Shown in pieces: positions 1 to 4,569 of a DNA stretch of 6,174 nucleotides. Numbering within the stretch: position 1 is the first letter of the stretch; each line of letters begins with the position of its first letter. The translations under genes and the position numbers were made by a program. The notes beneath the pieces were generated by a model. The model saw only the letters and a list, made by a program, of their open reading frames with translations, was not told the origin of the DNA and did no database searches. Origin of the DNA: an uncultured Alphaproteobacteria bacterium. Lineage in GTDB: Bacteria; Pseudomonadota; Alphaproteobacteria; Rhizobiales; Aestuariivirgaceae. The stretch spans positions 1 through 6,174 of the forward strand of contig CALMLK010000276.1 in the NCBI GenBank assembly GCA_937868035.1, in the 5' to 3' direction.

Positions 1-1
1 G

Positions 2-550
2 CAAACGATGCTGGGCGAGCAGATCATCTGCCAGATCAGGCGGCAGCTCTATCTTCCCTCCTTCACTGGACTGGGCGGCGAAGCCAAGTCGCGGCGCTTC
101 AACCAGGATGCGGTTTTTGAGATCGCCACCATGATGAGCCAGATCTTCCACACCAGGCCGGCCACCTGCGACTATCTCGGCTCGCTCGACCAGGGCATCA
201 CCTTCTCGCTGCATGCACTGCTTCTTTGCGATGACTATGCCGGGATGTTGCGCAGCATGTGGAACGGCACCGTCGTTGACACAGATACGCTGGCGTTGGG
301 CCCGTTGCGCGAAGTGGGGTTGTTCGGCTCCGTGCTGGGCCACGAACACACGGCCCGCCATTGCCGCACGGGACAATGGGGCAGCCGCTACTTCGGCGGC
401 AACGAGCCGCTGAGCACCACCGGCAAGGCAGAACGTGACCTGGCTCTCCGCATTGATGACGACCTCCGCATTCGCCTCACTGCAACAGCGCCCGCACCGC
501 TGACGCAGGCCGTTCAGGATGAGATCGCCGCCGTGCTGGCGCGCTATTGA
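2..550 (+). CDS. Trimethylamine methyltransferase (MttB) superfamily protein, C-terminal part (5' end outside window)
   Basis: The reading frame is open to the left edge, so this is the last 182 residues of a longer protein; MttB-family proteins are usually about 480-520 residues. The ATG at 8 is probably internal. Recognition rests on the C-terminal pattern: an LPSF segment near the visible start, a TCDYLGSLDQGITFS stretch, an acidic 'DD' region, then TLALGPLREVG and the HEHTARH-x-R-x-x-QW block close to the end. Family members transfer a methyl group from trimethylamine, glycine betaine or related quaternary amines to a cobalamin-binding corrinoid protein in the cytoplasm. Bacterial members mostly lack the pyrrolysine of archaeal MttB. 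The region where that residue would lie is at or just outside the left edge, so the substrate class cannot be judged. creA follows after 64 bases and is probably independent. The family call is fairly safe; the substrate is unknown. Confidence 0.8.
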   Translation, partial: QTMLGEQIICQIRRQLYLPSFTGLGGEAKSRRFNQDAVFEIATMMSQIFHTRPATCDYLGSLDQGITFSLHALLLCDDYAGMLRSMWNGTVVDTDTLALGPLREVGLFGSVLGHEHTARHCRTGQWGSRYFGGNEPLSTTGKAERDLALRIDDDLRIRLTATAPAPLTQAVQDEIAAVLARY

Positions 551-555
551 GTCGC

Positions 556-590
556 GCAAACCTTGCAATGCCGCCTGCAAACCTTATCTG
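556..590 (+). promoter_or_regulatory. Candidate promoter with a 9-bp direct repeat upstream of creA
   Basis: The 64-base gap before creA holds a perfect direct repeat, GCAAACCTT, at 556-564 and 577-585, 21 bases start to start (two helical turns). A possible -35 (TTGCAA, 563-568) and -10 (TATCTG, 585-590), 16 bases apart, overlap the repeats. The hexamer matches are modest. A protein binding the repeat would sit on the promoter. The promoter is inferred; the repeat is directly visible. Confidence 0.35.
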
Positions 591-614
591 TGGGGCTCGA
601 GCGGAGAACCCACC

Positions 615-1127
615 ATGCGCAAACTTGCGACCAGCCTCATTGCCCTCTTCTGCCTTGCACTGCCCGCCGTGGCGCAGGAACAGGATGACCCGGACCTGAT
701 CTTCAAGAAGACGACGGTGTGGCGGCTGCTTTCGCCGGATGCGAAGCTTGCGACCTACACCATCAATGATCCGGGCGTCGAAGGCGTTGCCTGCTATTTC
801 ACCGTGCCGGAAATCGGGGGCTGGTCGGGCTTGGCCGGTTTCGCCGAAGAGGTTTCGGACGTTTCGATCGCCTGCCGACAGGTGGGGCCGATCGTCATCA
901 AGGAAAAGTTCGAGCAAGGCCACGAGATGTATCGTCAGCGCCGCTCGCTGTTCTTCAAGAAGATGCAGATCGTGCGCGGCTGCGACGTGAAGAACAATGT
1001 GCTGGTCTATCTTTCCTACACGGACAAGCTGATCGAAGGCAGCCCCAAGAATTCGACGTCTGCCGTGCCGATCATGCCATGGGGCAATTCCGCCGCGCCG
1101 AAGTGCGGAGACTTCATGACAAACTGA
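615..1127 (+). CDS. creA: CreA family secreted/periplasmic protein
   Basis: This is a 170-residue protein of the CreA family (Pfam CreA), a small conserved proteobacterial exported protein with no established biochemical activity. In E. coli creA sits beside the creBCD regulators; no such neighbours are seen here. Residues 1-20 form a Sec signal peptide (basic MRK, hydrophobic core, cleavage after AVA, mature start QEQDD). The family signature follows: DPGVEGVACYF (52-62), SDVSIACRQVGPI (81-93), a RRSLFFKKMQIVR segment (109-121), and LVYLSYTDKLIEGSPKNS (130-147) leading to SAVPI. Mature cysteines lie at 60, 87, 123 and 164. The ATG at 615 was chosen because it begins the signal peptide and has GGAG at 603-606; longer in-frame starts back to 519 would run into the preceding gene. 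Family is confident, function unknown. Confidence 0.9.
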   Translation: MRKLATSLIALFCLALPAVAQEQDDPDLIFKKTTVWRLLSPDAKLATYTINDPGVEGVACYFTVPEIGGWSGLAGFAEEVSDVSIACRQVGPIVIKEKFEQGHEMYRQRRSLFFKKMQIVRGCDVKNNVLVYLSYTDKLIEGSPKNSTSAVPIMPWGNSAAPKCGDFMTN

Positions 1128-1154
1128 CAGGACAATCTGTCAGCAATTTTGCTG
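1124..1154 (+). terminator. Weak terminator-like hairpins after creA
   Basis: A perfect 7-bp inverted repeat (CTGACAG, 1124-1130; CTGTCAG, 1137-1143; loop GACAAT) overlaps the creA stop codon and is followed three bases later by TTTT. A second small inverted repeat (CAGCAA-TT-TTGCTG, 1141-1154) overlaps its end. The T-tract is short and displaced, so termination would be partial. Confidence 0.4.
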
Positions 1155-1190
1155 TTCAGTGACTTGTTCAGTTGCGAAATCGTTGCGCAA
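1153..1190 (+). repeat. Short direct repeats at helical-turn spacing upstream of ompW
   Basis: TGTTCAGT occurs at 1153-1160 and 1165-1172 (12-base period). GTTGCG occurs at 1171-1176 and 1182-1187 (11-base period), the second copy lying in the palindrome TTGCGCAA (1183-1190). Tandem half-sites about one helical turn apart suit a response regulator of the OmpR type. They lie just upstream of a candidate -35 at 1201. No specific regulator can be named. Confidence 0.35.
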
Positions 1191-1200
1191 TTACAACAGT

Positions 1201-1229
1201 TTGCAGAAGCTCTGCGTGCTGGGCATAAC
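1201..1229 (+). promoter_or_regulatory. Candidate sigma70-type promoter for ompW
   Basis: TTGCAG (1201-1206) and CATAAC (1224-1229) are separated by exactly 17 bases. Predicted transcription would start near 1236, just upstream of the FNR-type box, which would then act as a repressor site. The hexamers match the consensus at 3 and 4 of 6 positions, so this is tentative. Confidence 0.35.
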
Positions 1230-1241
1230 TGTCGCAGTCTC

Positions 1242-1259
1242 ATTTGATCCAGATCAAAT
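1242..1259 (+). promoter_or_regulatory. FNR/FixK (CRP-FNR family) binding box upstream of ompW
   Basis: The sequence contains a perfect TTGAT-CCAG-ATCAA (1244-1257), the FNR/FixK/Anr consensus. Symmetry extends to 8-bp arms, ATTTGATC (1242-1249) and GATCAAAT (1252-1259), around a CA centre. The centre at 1250.5 is 88 bases before the ompW ATG. As an activator site at about -41.5 it would set a start near 1292; GATTAA at 1276-1281 is a weak -10 candidate for a start near 1288. E. coli ompW is known to respond to FNR, which supports the assignment. Whether it activates or represses here is not determined. Confidence 0.75.
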
Positions 1260-1338
1260 CCACTCCTTCCCGCGCGATTAACCCGGTCGCGGGGGCGCAC
1301 GCGAGGTTCAGCGTGAGTCCGAATGAAGGAGAATACTG

Positions 1339-1989
1339 ATGAACAAGAAGACTTTGAGCCTTGTGGCTCTCGGACTGGCCGCTGGCTTTGCTGCATTCGC
1401 TGGAACAGCTTCCGCTGCTGACGTGACGGCCGATTCCGGCCTCAGCCCCTGGATGTTCCGCCTGCGTGGCATCTACGTGATGCCCGACGAGAAGGCTCAC
1501 CTCACGGTTCCCGGCAACGTCGATGTGGGTGATGCGATCGTTCCCGAACTCGACATCAGCTATTTCTTCACGGAAAACCTGGCGGCTGAACTCATCCTCG
1601 GCACGACCAAACATGACGTCGATGGCGCGACGGGCGGCCTCGCCGGCCTCAACCTCGGCAACGTGATGCTGCTGCCGCCGACGCTGACGGCCCAGTATCA
1701 CTTCAACGTCACCGATGCGATCAAGCCGTACATCGGTGCCGGCGTGAACTACACCATTTTCTACAACGAGAACGACGGCCAGTTCGCCAGCGTGGACTAC
1801 AAGAACGCGTTCGGCTGGGCCCTGCAGGCGGGCGTGGACATCGCCGCCGGCGACAACTGGGGCGTCAACCTCGACGTCAAGAAGCTCTTCCTCGACACCA
1901 AGGTCAGCGTGAACAACGGCGCTGTGACCTCCGGCAAGGTCGAACTCGATCCGTGGATCTTCGGCGCGGGCTTCTACTACCGCTACTGA
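1339..1989 (+). CDS. ompW: OmpW family outer membrane protein
   Basis: This is a 216-residue member of the OmpW family, small eight-stranded beta-barrels thought to pass small hydrophobic molecules across the outer membrane. Residues 1-26 are a signal peptide (MNKK, Ala/Leu-rich core, cleavage after TASA or ASAA). The mature protein begins near ADVT, then shows typical barrel features: WMFRLRGIYVMP (about 37-48), an ELDISYFFTENLAAEL strand pair, LPPTLTAQYHF, IKPYIGAGVNYT, and a C-terminal strand ending in FYYRY, with the terminal aromatic residue favoured by the BAM insertion machinery. The ATG at 1339 has a strong AAGGAG at 1326-1331. Length is close to the family norm of about 210. It stands alone, with the FNR-type box upstream and a strong terminator downstream. 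The heavy AAC/GGC/GTC codon preference suggests high expression. The transported substrate is not shown by the sequence. Confidence 0.93.
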   Translation: MNKKTLSLVALGLAAGFAAFAGTASAADVTADSGLSPWMFRLRGIYVMPDEKAHLTVPGNVDVGDAIVPELDISYFFTENLAAELILGTTKHDVDGATGGLAGLNLGNVMLLPPTLTAQYHFNVTDAIKPYIGAGVNYTIFYNENDGQFASVDYKNAFGWALQAGVDIAAGDNWGVNLDVKKLFLDTKVSVNNGAVTSGKVELDPWIFGAGFYYRY

Positions 1990-2014
1990 TCCCCTGCTCA
2001 ATTTCGGGACGGCA

Positions 2015-2046
2015 AAACCGGCGCTTCGCGGCGCCGGTTTCTTTTT
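2015..2046 (+). terminator. Strong rho-independent terminator after ompW, probably bidirectional
   Basis: A perfect 10-bp stem (AAACCGGCGC, 2015-2024; GCGCCGGTTT, 2031-2040) closes a 6-base loop and is followed by CTTTTT. Read on the - strand the same stem ends in GGTTTTG, so it can also stop the transcript arriving from the tRNA-Arg/NDUFS4 side. It lies 26 bases after the ompW stop. Confidence 0.93.
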
Positions 2047-2117
2047 GCGCAACAGTCAAACACGCGCGGGGAAGCGCAATCTGCGAACGCGGAACGTGGC
2101 GAACGATTTTTCAGGAA

Positions 2118-2195
2118 TGGCGACCCCGGCTGGATTCGAACCAGCGACCTAGTGCTTAGAAGGCACTTGCTCTAGTCCAGCTGAGCTACGGGGTC
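2118..2195 (-). tRNA. tRNA-Arg (anticodon TCT)
   Basis: The - strand folds into a full cloverleaf. The acceptor stem GACCCCG pairs with CGGGGTC, the D stem is GCTC/GAGC, the anticodon stem is AGTGC/GCACT with loop CTTCTAA (anticodon TCT, reads AGA), and the T arm is GCTGG-TTCGAAT-CCAGC. Discriminator G and an encoded CCA end the gene (2118-2120). It starts only 21 bases after the stop codon of the NDUFS4-like gene on the same strand, too little for a normal promoter, so it is probably read through from upstream or from a promoter inside that gene. Confidence 0.97.
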
Positions 2196-2216
2196 CGGGC
2201 TGGACGCTGCGGATGT

Positions 2217-2522
2217 TCAGTGCGTCCAGTTTTCGGTGCGGCCGAAACGGAAATTGTCGGAATAGGATTTTTTCTGGGCGCGCACGGGCGGCGGGGCCTG
2301 AACCACATAGGCCAGACCCTTGCGGCGGGCGTAGGTCTCGGCTTCTTCCAGCGTATCGAAGGTCAGCTTCACTTGGGTGACCGTATCGGCGGTCGAAGTC
2401 CAGCCCATCAGTGGGTCTGCGACGCGCCTGGTTTCCTGCTCGTGCTCCAGCACCCAATAATCCGTCTTGCCCTTGCCGGACTGCATGGCGTTGCGGGAGG
2501 GCTTGTAGATGCGCGCGGACAT
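2217..2522 (-). CDS. NDUFS4-like accessory subunit of NADH:ubiquinone oxidoreductase (complex I)
   Basis: This is a 101-residue protein of the 'ETC complex I subunit conserved region' family, the bacterial relative of mitochondrial NDUFS4 (18 kDa subunit). It is typical of alphaproteobacteria and is encoded apart from the nuo operon. In mitochondria NDUFS4 stabilises the NADH-oxidising arm on the matrix side; the bacterial protein should sit at the cytoplasmic arm. Visible family features are the N-terminal MSARIYKPSRNAMQSGK, YWVLEHE, DPLMGWTSTADT, the F-x-T-x-EEAETYARRKGL segment, and a C-terminal YSDNFRFGRTENWTH. No iron-sulfur cysteines are present, as expected. The ATG at 2522 was chosen because the family begins here and GAGG (2529-2532) lies six bases upstream; TTG at 2537 and ATG at 2534 would add MMRLR and place the GAGG inside the coding region. 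It lies between two tRNA genes on the same strand. Confidence 0.92.
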   Translation of the reverse strand: MSARIYKPSRNAMQSGKGKTDYWVLEHEQETRRVADPLMGWTSTADTVTQVKLTFDTLEEAETYARRKGLAYVVQAPPPVRAQKKSYSDNFRFGRTENWTH

Positions 2523-2528
2523 TCTCAA

Positions 2529-2532
2529 CCTC
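2529..2532 (-). promoter_or_regulatory. Ribosome binding site deciding the NDUFS4-like start
   Basis: On the - strand the order is ATG (2534-2532), GAGG (2532-2529), then TTGAGA and ATG (2522). The GAGG at a six-base spacing supports the downstream ATG and argues against the in-frame ATG at 2534 that it overlaps. Confidence 0.65.
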
Positions 2533-2566
2533 ATCAAATTTGTTCCGCCCGGGGGCGGCGCGAAGG

Positions 2567-2643
2567 TGGTCGGGGCGGCGGGATTCGAACTCGCGACCCC
2601 CTGCGCCCAAGGCAGGTGCGCTACCAGACTGCGCTACGCCCCG
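2567..2643 (-). tRNA. tRNA-Pro (anticodon TGG)
   Basis: The - strand gives a full cloverleaf. The acceptor CGGGGCG pairs with CGCCCCG, the D stem is GCGC/GCGC, the anticodon stem is CCTGC/GCAGG with loop CTTGGGC (anticodon TGG), and the T loop is TTCGAAT. Discriminator A and an encoded CCA end the gene (2567-2569). The T stem GCGAG/CCCGC contains one A-C mismatch (positions 52-62 in tRNA numbering). The gene sits 58 bases after the DUF192 stop and 44 bases before the NDUFS4-like ATG, all on the same strand. Confidence 0.96.
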
Positions 2644-2662
2644 ACGTGACCTTCGATGGCTG

Positions 2663-2691
2663 GCAATAACGGGTTCACCCCCGCTCCGCAA
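2663..2691 (-). promoter_or_regulatory. Weak candidate promoter for tRNA-Pro
   Basis: On the - strand TTGCGG (2686-2691) and TATTGC (2663-2668) are 17 bases apart, about 20 bases before the mature tRNA end. Each hexamer matches only 3 of 6 positions. A short CGGG/CCCG inverted repeat lies in the spacer, so the same bases could instead be a weak terminator for the DUF192 gene. Confidence 0.25.
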
Positions 2692-2701
2692 GCCTTGAGC
2701 A

Positions 2702-3196
2702 TCAGGGTTGCGGCACCACGGCCTGATCTTCCTCTTCCTTGAAGATCGGATGGAAAACCTTGTCTTCGCGCTGGATGCCCAGACGTTTCACGGTGCCGGC
2801 GGCAACCTCAAGGACGGCCTTTACGGGCTCCTGCACGCTGATGGTCTGCAGTGACAGCGGCTCGGTGTTCTCGGCCACGGCAGCGATGGAGCCATCGGCA
2901 CGGATGAAGAGCATGTCGAGGGAGATGTAGGTGTTCTTCATCCACATGGCGGCCGGGCGCGGATCGCCGAAGTCGAACAGCATGGCGCGGTCTTCCGGCA
3001 ACTTGTGGCGGAACATGAGGCCGCGGGCCCGCAGGTCATCCGTATCGGCAACTTCCGTATCGAAAATCTGGGCCTGCTTGGCCGTGACCACAGTCACAGG
3101 CTCGATGCGCGCCGGTTCCTGGGACAGGGCATAGCCTGGCAACACGGACAACGCGCACAACACGACCAGACAAAATACAGTACGAAGCAGCCTCAT
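2702..3196 (-). CDS. DUF192 family exported protein
   Basis: This is a 164-residue DUF192-family protein of unknown biochemical function. Residues 1-25 are a hydrophobic Sec signal peptide (MRLLR followed by a long Leu/Val/Ala core, likely cleavage after ALS); the cysteine at 14 lacks a proper lipobox, so a lipoprotein is unlikely. The family core then follows: TEVADTDDLRARGLMFRHKL (48-67), the MLFDF segment (72-76), MWMKNTYISLDMLFI (84-98), ADGSIAAVAENTEP, and VKAVLEVAAGTVKRLGI (126-142). The tail is acidic (KEEEDQ). The ATG at 3196 was chosen; a GTG at 3202 would add two residues, and neither has a clear Shine-Dalgarno. It follows the cold-shock gene by 51 bases and is probably its operon partner. 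DUF192 genes next to cold-shock genes are, to my knowledge, common in alphaproteobacteria. Family is sure, function unknown. Confidence 0.9.
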   Translation of the reverse strand: MRLLRTVFCLVVLCALSVLPGYALSQEPARIEPVTVVTAKQAQIFDTEVADTDDLRARGLMFRHKLPEDRAMLFDFGDPRPAAMWMKNTYISLDMLFIRADGSIAAVAENTEPLSLQTISVQEPVKAVLEVAAGTVKRLGIQREDKVFHPIFKEEEDQAVVPQP

Positions 3197-3247
3197 AGGC
3201 ACCCGTGTCGATGGGGATTGCAGCGAAAATGCGGCTGAAGCCGAAAA

Positions 3248-3829
3248 TCAGTTGGTGTGCGCGGGACCGGTTTCGAGCGAGAGGCGCACTTCCGTCGCCA
3301 TCTTGCCCTTGGGACTGTCGCCGTAGCGCACATAGATCCACTGGTCGGGCATCAGTTCGGCAACGGCCGTCTTGCGCATCACTTCCATGTGCACGAAAAT
3401 GTCGCCAAGCCCGTCACCTTCCGTGGCAAAGCCGAAACCGCGGGCGCGGTTGAACCACTTCACGCGGGCGCGGACCCAGCCTGTTGAGGCCGAGACTTCC
3501 GAATGTGTGCGGGCCTTGCGTTCGACGGGATGAATGGCCGTGGAATGATCGACCGACAGCACCTTGAGGCACTGATAGCCCTTCTGGCGGGCCACCACTT
3601 CGCAGGCGATGCGCGTGCCTTCCAGCGGCGCGTCAAAGCCGTCGCGCTTGAGACACGACAGGTGGAGCAGAATGTCGGGAAGTCCATTGTCGGGGATGAT
3701 GAAGCCATAGCCACGGCCAACATCGAACCACTTCACAAGACCATCAACACGGATGATGTTGACGACTGGTTCCGCAGTCACCTGCCCCACGTGCCCGGCA
3801 ACCGCCGCGCTTTCTTCTTTTGCCGCCAT
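3248..3829 (-). CDS. Double cold-shock-domain (CspA-family) nucleic acid-binding protein
   Basis: This is a 193-residue cytoplasmic protein with two cold-shock domains, an arrangement typical of alphaproteobacteria (single-domain Csps are about 70 residues). Such proteins bind single-stranded RNA and DNA and act as RNA chaperones. Domain 1 spans about 28-94, with RNP1-like KWFDVGRGYGFI (33-44) and RNP2-like DILLHL (52-57). Domain 2 spans about 119-185, with KWFNRARGFGFA (124-135) and DIFVHM (143-148). A roughly 24-residue linker joins them, and residues 1-27 look disordered. The RNP2 of domain 1 has Leu where the canonical VFVHF has the first Phe, and neither domain keeps the second Phe, so RNA binding may be unequal. 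The ATG at 3829 starts a plausible N-terminus, with AGGGG (3840-3844) ten bases upstream. The frame is open to 3967, but that extension has no domain content. It is the first gene of the - strand series with the DUF192 gene. Confidence 0.92.
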   Translation of the reverse strand: MAAKEESAAVAGHVGQVTAEPVVNIIRVDGLVKWFDVGRGYGFIIPDNGLPDILLHLSCLKRDGFDAPLEGTRIACEVVARQKGYQCLKVLSVDHSTAIHPVERKARTHSEVSASTGWVRARVKWFNRARGFGFATEGDGLGDIFVHMEVMRKTAVAELMPDQWIYVRYGDSPKGKMATEVRLSLETGPAHTN

Positions 3830-3922
3830 TACATACCAACCCCTGCGGGCTTTAGCCCCAGCCCCGCCGGGAAACTTTGAACAAATATTTAACGATTTGT
3901 ACAGCGTCTCGGAGTCGTGGCG

Positions 3923-3951
3923 TTGATAACTCGCCAGCGCTGCATCGCCAA
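3923..3951 (-). promoter_or_regulatory. Candidate promoter of the cold-shock gene
   Basis: On the - strand TTGGCG (3946-3951) and TATCAA (3923-3928) are exactly 17 bases apart, each matching 4 of 6 consensus positions. Transcription would start near 3916, giving an 87-base leader that contains the AT-rich inverted repeat. Long leaders are common for cold-shock genes. Confidence 0.4.
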
Positions 3952-3977
3952 CTTGCGACGTCGCCACTGGTCACGTG

Positions 3978-4046
3978 AAAAAGTGTCCGTAATTCCGGCA
4001 CTTGTTGCGCATCTTCGCAAAGTTTTTTGCGGATGCTCACGGACTT
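3978..4046 (-). promoter_or_regulatory. Candidate terminator/antiterminator (attenuator-like) structure
   Basis: On the - strand a hairpin AAGTG-CCG / CGG-a-CACTT (4003-3996 with 3989-3981, loop GAATTC-type 6 bases) runs directly into a T-run (3982-3978), like an intrinsic terminator. Just upstream is a second hairpin, GATGC/GCATC with CGCAAA/TTTGCG (4036-4026 with 4021-4009, two-base bulge). The bases ACGGAC (+ strand 4039-4044) can pair with GTCCGT (3985-3990), which would open the terminator. These pairings exclude one another. No - strand gene lies upstream, so this would be a leader RNA or a small RNA. It is a hypothesis from pairing alone. Confidence 0.3.
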
Positions 4047-4141
4047 GATGCAATGCGGGGGCGGAATGTTCACAGCACGATGCTGGACAAACGAATCACC
4101 AGTCTGGCAATTTGGCTGCGACTCACCCGAAAGGCAGCCAC

Positions 4142-4561
4142 ATGAAATATCTCCACACCATGATCCGCGTCTCCAACCTTGAGCAGTCTCTGGACTTCTT
4201 CATCAACAAGCTCGGCTTCGTGGAGCAGCGGCGCTACGAGAATGAAAAGGGCCGCTTCACGCTGGTGTTCGTGGCCGCGCCCGAAAGCCCGGATGCACCT
4301 GTCGAACTCACCTACAACTGGGACCCCGAGGCCTACACGGGCGGGCGCAATTTCGGCCACCTCGCCATCGAGGTCGACAACGTGCACGACTATTGCGCGA
4401 AGCTGCAGGCGCAAGGCGTCACCATCAACCGCCCGCCGCGCGACGGCCGCATGGCCTTTATCAAGACGCCGGATGGAATTTCGATCGAGGTGCTGAACAA
4501 GGGCGGCGCGCTGACACCGCAGGAGCCATGGCTCAGCATGCCCAACACGGGCAGCTGGTAG
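4142..4561 (+). CDS. gloA: Glyoxalase I (lactoylglutathione lyase), VOC superfamily
   Basis: This is a 139-residue cytoplasmic enzyme converting the hemithioacetal of methylglyoxal and glutathione to S-lactoylglutathione (EC 4.4.1.5), the first step of methylglyoxal detoxification. The N-terminus [20 protein letters not shown] closely follows E. coli GloA. The four metal ligands are all present: His5, Glu55 in ELTYNW, His73 in FGHLAIEV and Glu116 in SIEVL. The short length fits the nickel/cobalt-type bacterial class rather than the longer zinc type. The loop between His73 and Glu116 is about five residues shorter than in E. coli, and the C-terminal tail ([12 protein letters not shown]) is its own. 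The ATG at 4142 has GAAAGG (4129-4134) seven bases upstream; a TTG at 4112 would add ten unrelated residues. It converges with the cupin gene, the two stops being one base apart. A related VOC activity cannot be fully excluded. Confidence 0.88.
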   Translation: MKYLHTMIRVSNLEQSLDFFINKLGFVEQRRYENEKGRFTLVFVAAPESPDAPVELTYNWDPEAYTGGRNFGHLAIEVDNVHDYCAKLQAQGVTINRPPRDGRMAFIKTPDGISIEVLNKGGALTPQEPWLSMPNTGSW

Positions 4562-4569
4562 TCTACCAG
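4555..4569. repeat. Palindrome joining the two convergent stop codons
   Basis: CTGGTAG (4555-4561), T, CTACCAG (4563-4569) is a perfect 7-bp inverted repeat with a single central base. Both genes end in Trp-stop (TGG TAG), which creates the symmetry. There is no T-tract on either side, so it is not a classical terminator. Confidence 0.75.

Larger units (their letters stand above)
3830..4141. other. Divergent intergenic region between the cold-shock gene and gloA
   Basis: This is a 312-base gene-free gap. It holds an AT-rich inverted repeat near the cold-shock gene (ACAAAT 3881-3886, ATTTGT 3895-3900), a small GGGC-TTTA-GCCC hairpin (3847-3858) beside the cold-shock Shine-Dalgarno, a candidate - strand promoter (3923-3951), the palindrome TCACGTGA (3971-3978), a cluster of competing inverted repeats (3978-4046), and a CAGCA-CGA-TGCTG hairpin (4073-4085). 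I found no convincing + strand promoter for gloA. Confidence 0.6.

Noticed and set aside
477..923. 148-codon - strand open frame antisense to creA
   Set aside because: creA is a clear family member with a signal peptide on the + strand; the antisense frame has no domain.
1240..2052. 270-codon - strand open frame antisense to ompW
   Set aside because: A shadow of the high-GC coding strand of ompW; its composition (rich in Val, Asp, His, Arg) is typical of antisense translation.
2149..2691. 180-codon - strand open frame spanning tRNA-Pro and tRNA-Arg
   Set aside because: It translates tRNA-Pro into the familiar spurious string GVAQSGSAPALGAGGREFESR and crosses the NDUFS4-like gene out of frame.
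2220..2698. + strand open frames with endings such as GGGIRTRDPLRPRQ and RRDSNSRPPAPKAG
   Set aside because: These are antisense translations of the tRNA genes and of the NDUFS4-like gene, a well-known annotation artefact.
3889..3903. Possible CtrA site (TTAA-N7-TTAA) upstream of the cold-shock gene
   Set aside because: Only one TTAA half-site is present; the other half reads TACA.
3830..3967. 46-residue N-terminal extension of the cold-shock protein
   Set aside because: It has no cold-shock domain content, would cover the candidate promoter, and the ATG at 3829 has a usable Shine-Dalgarno.
3852..4073. 73-codon - strand open frame in the divergent gap
   Set aside because: No recognisable domain, no ribosome binding site, and it crosses the promoter and inverted repeats.
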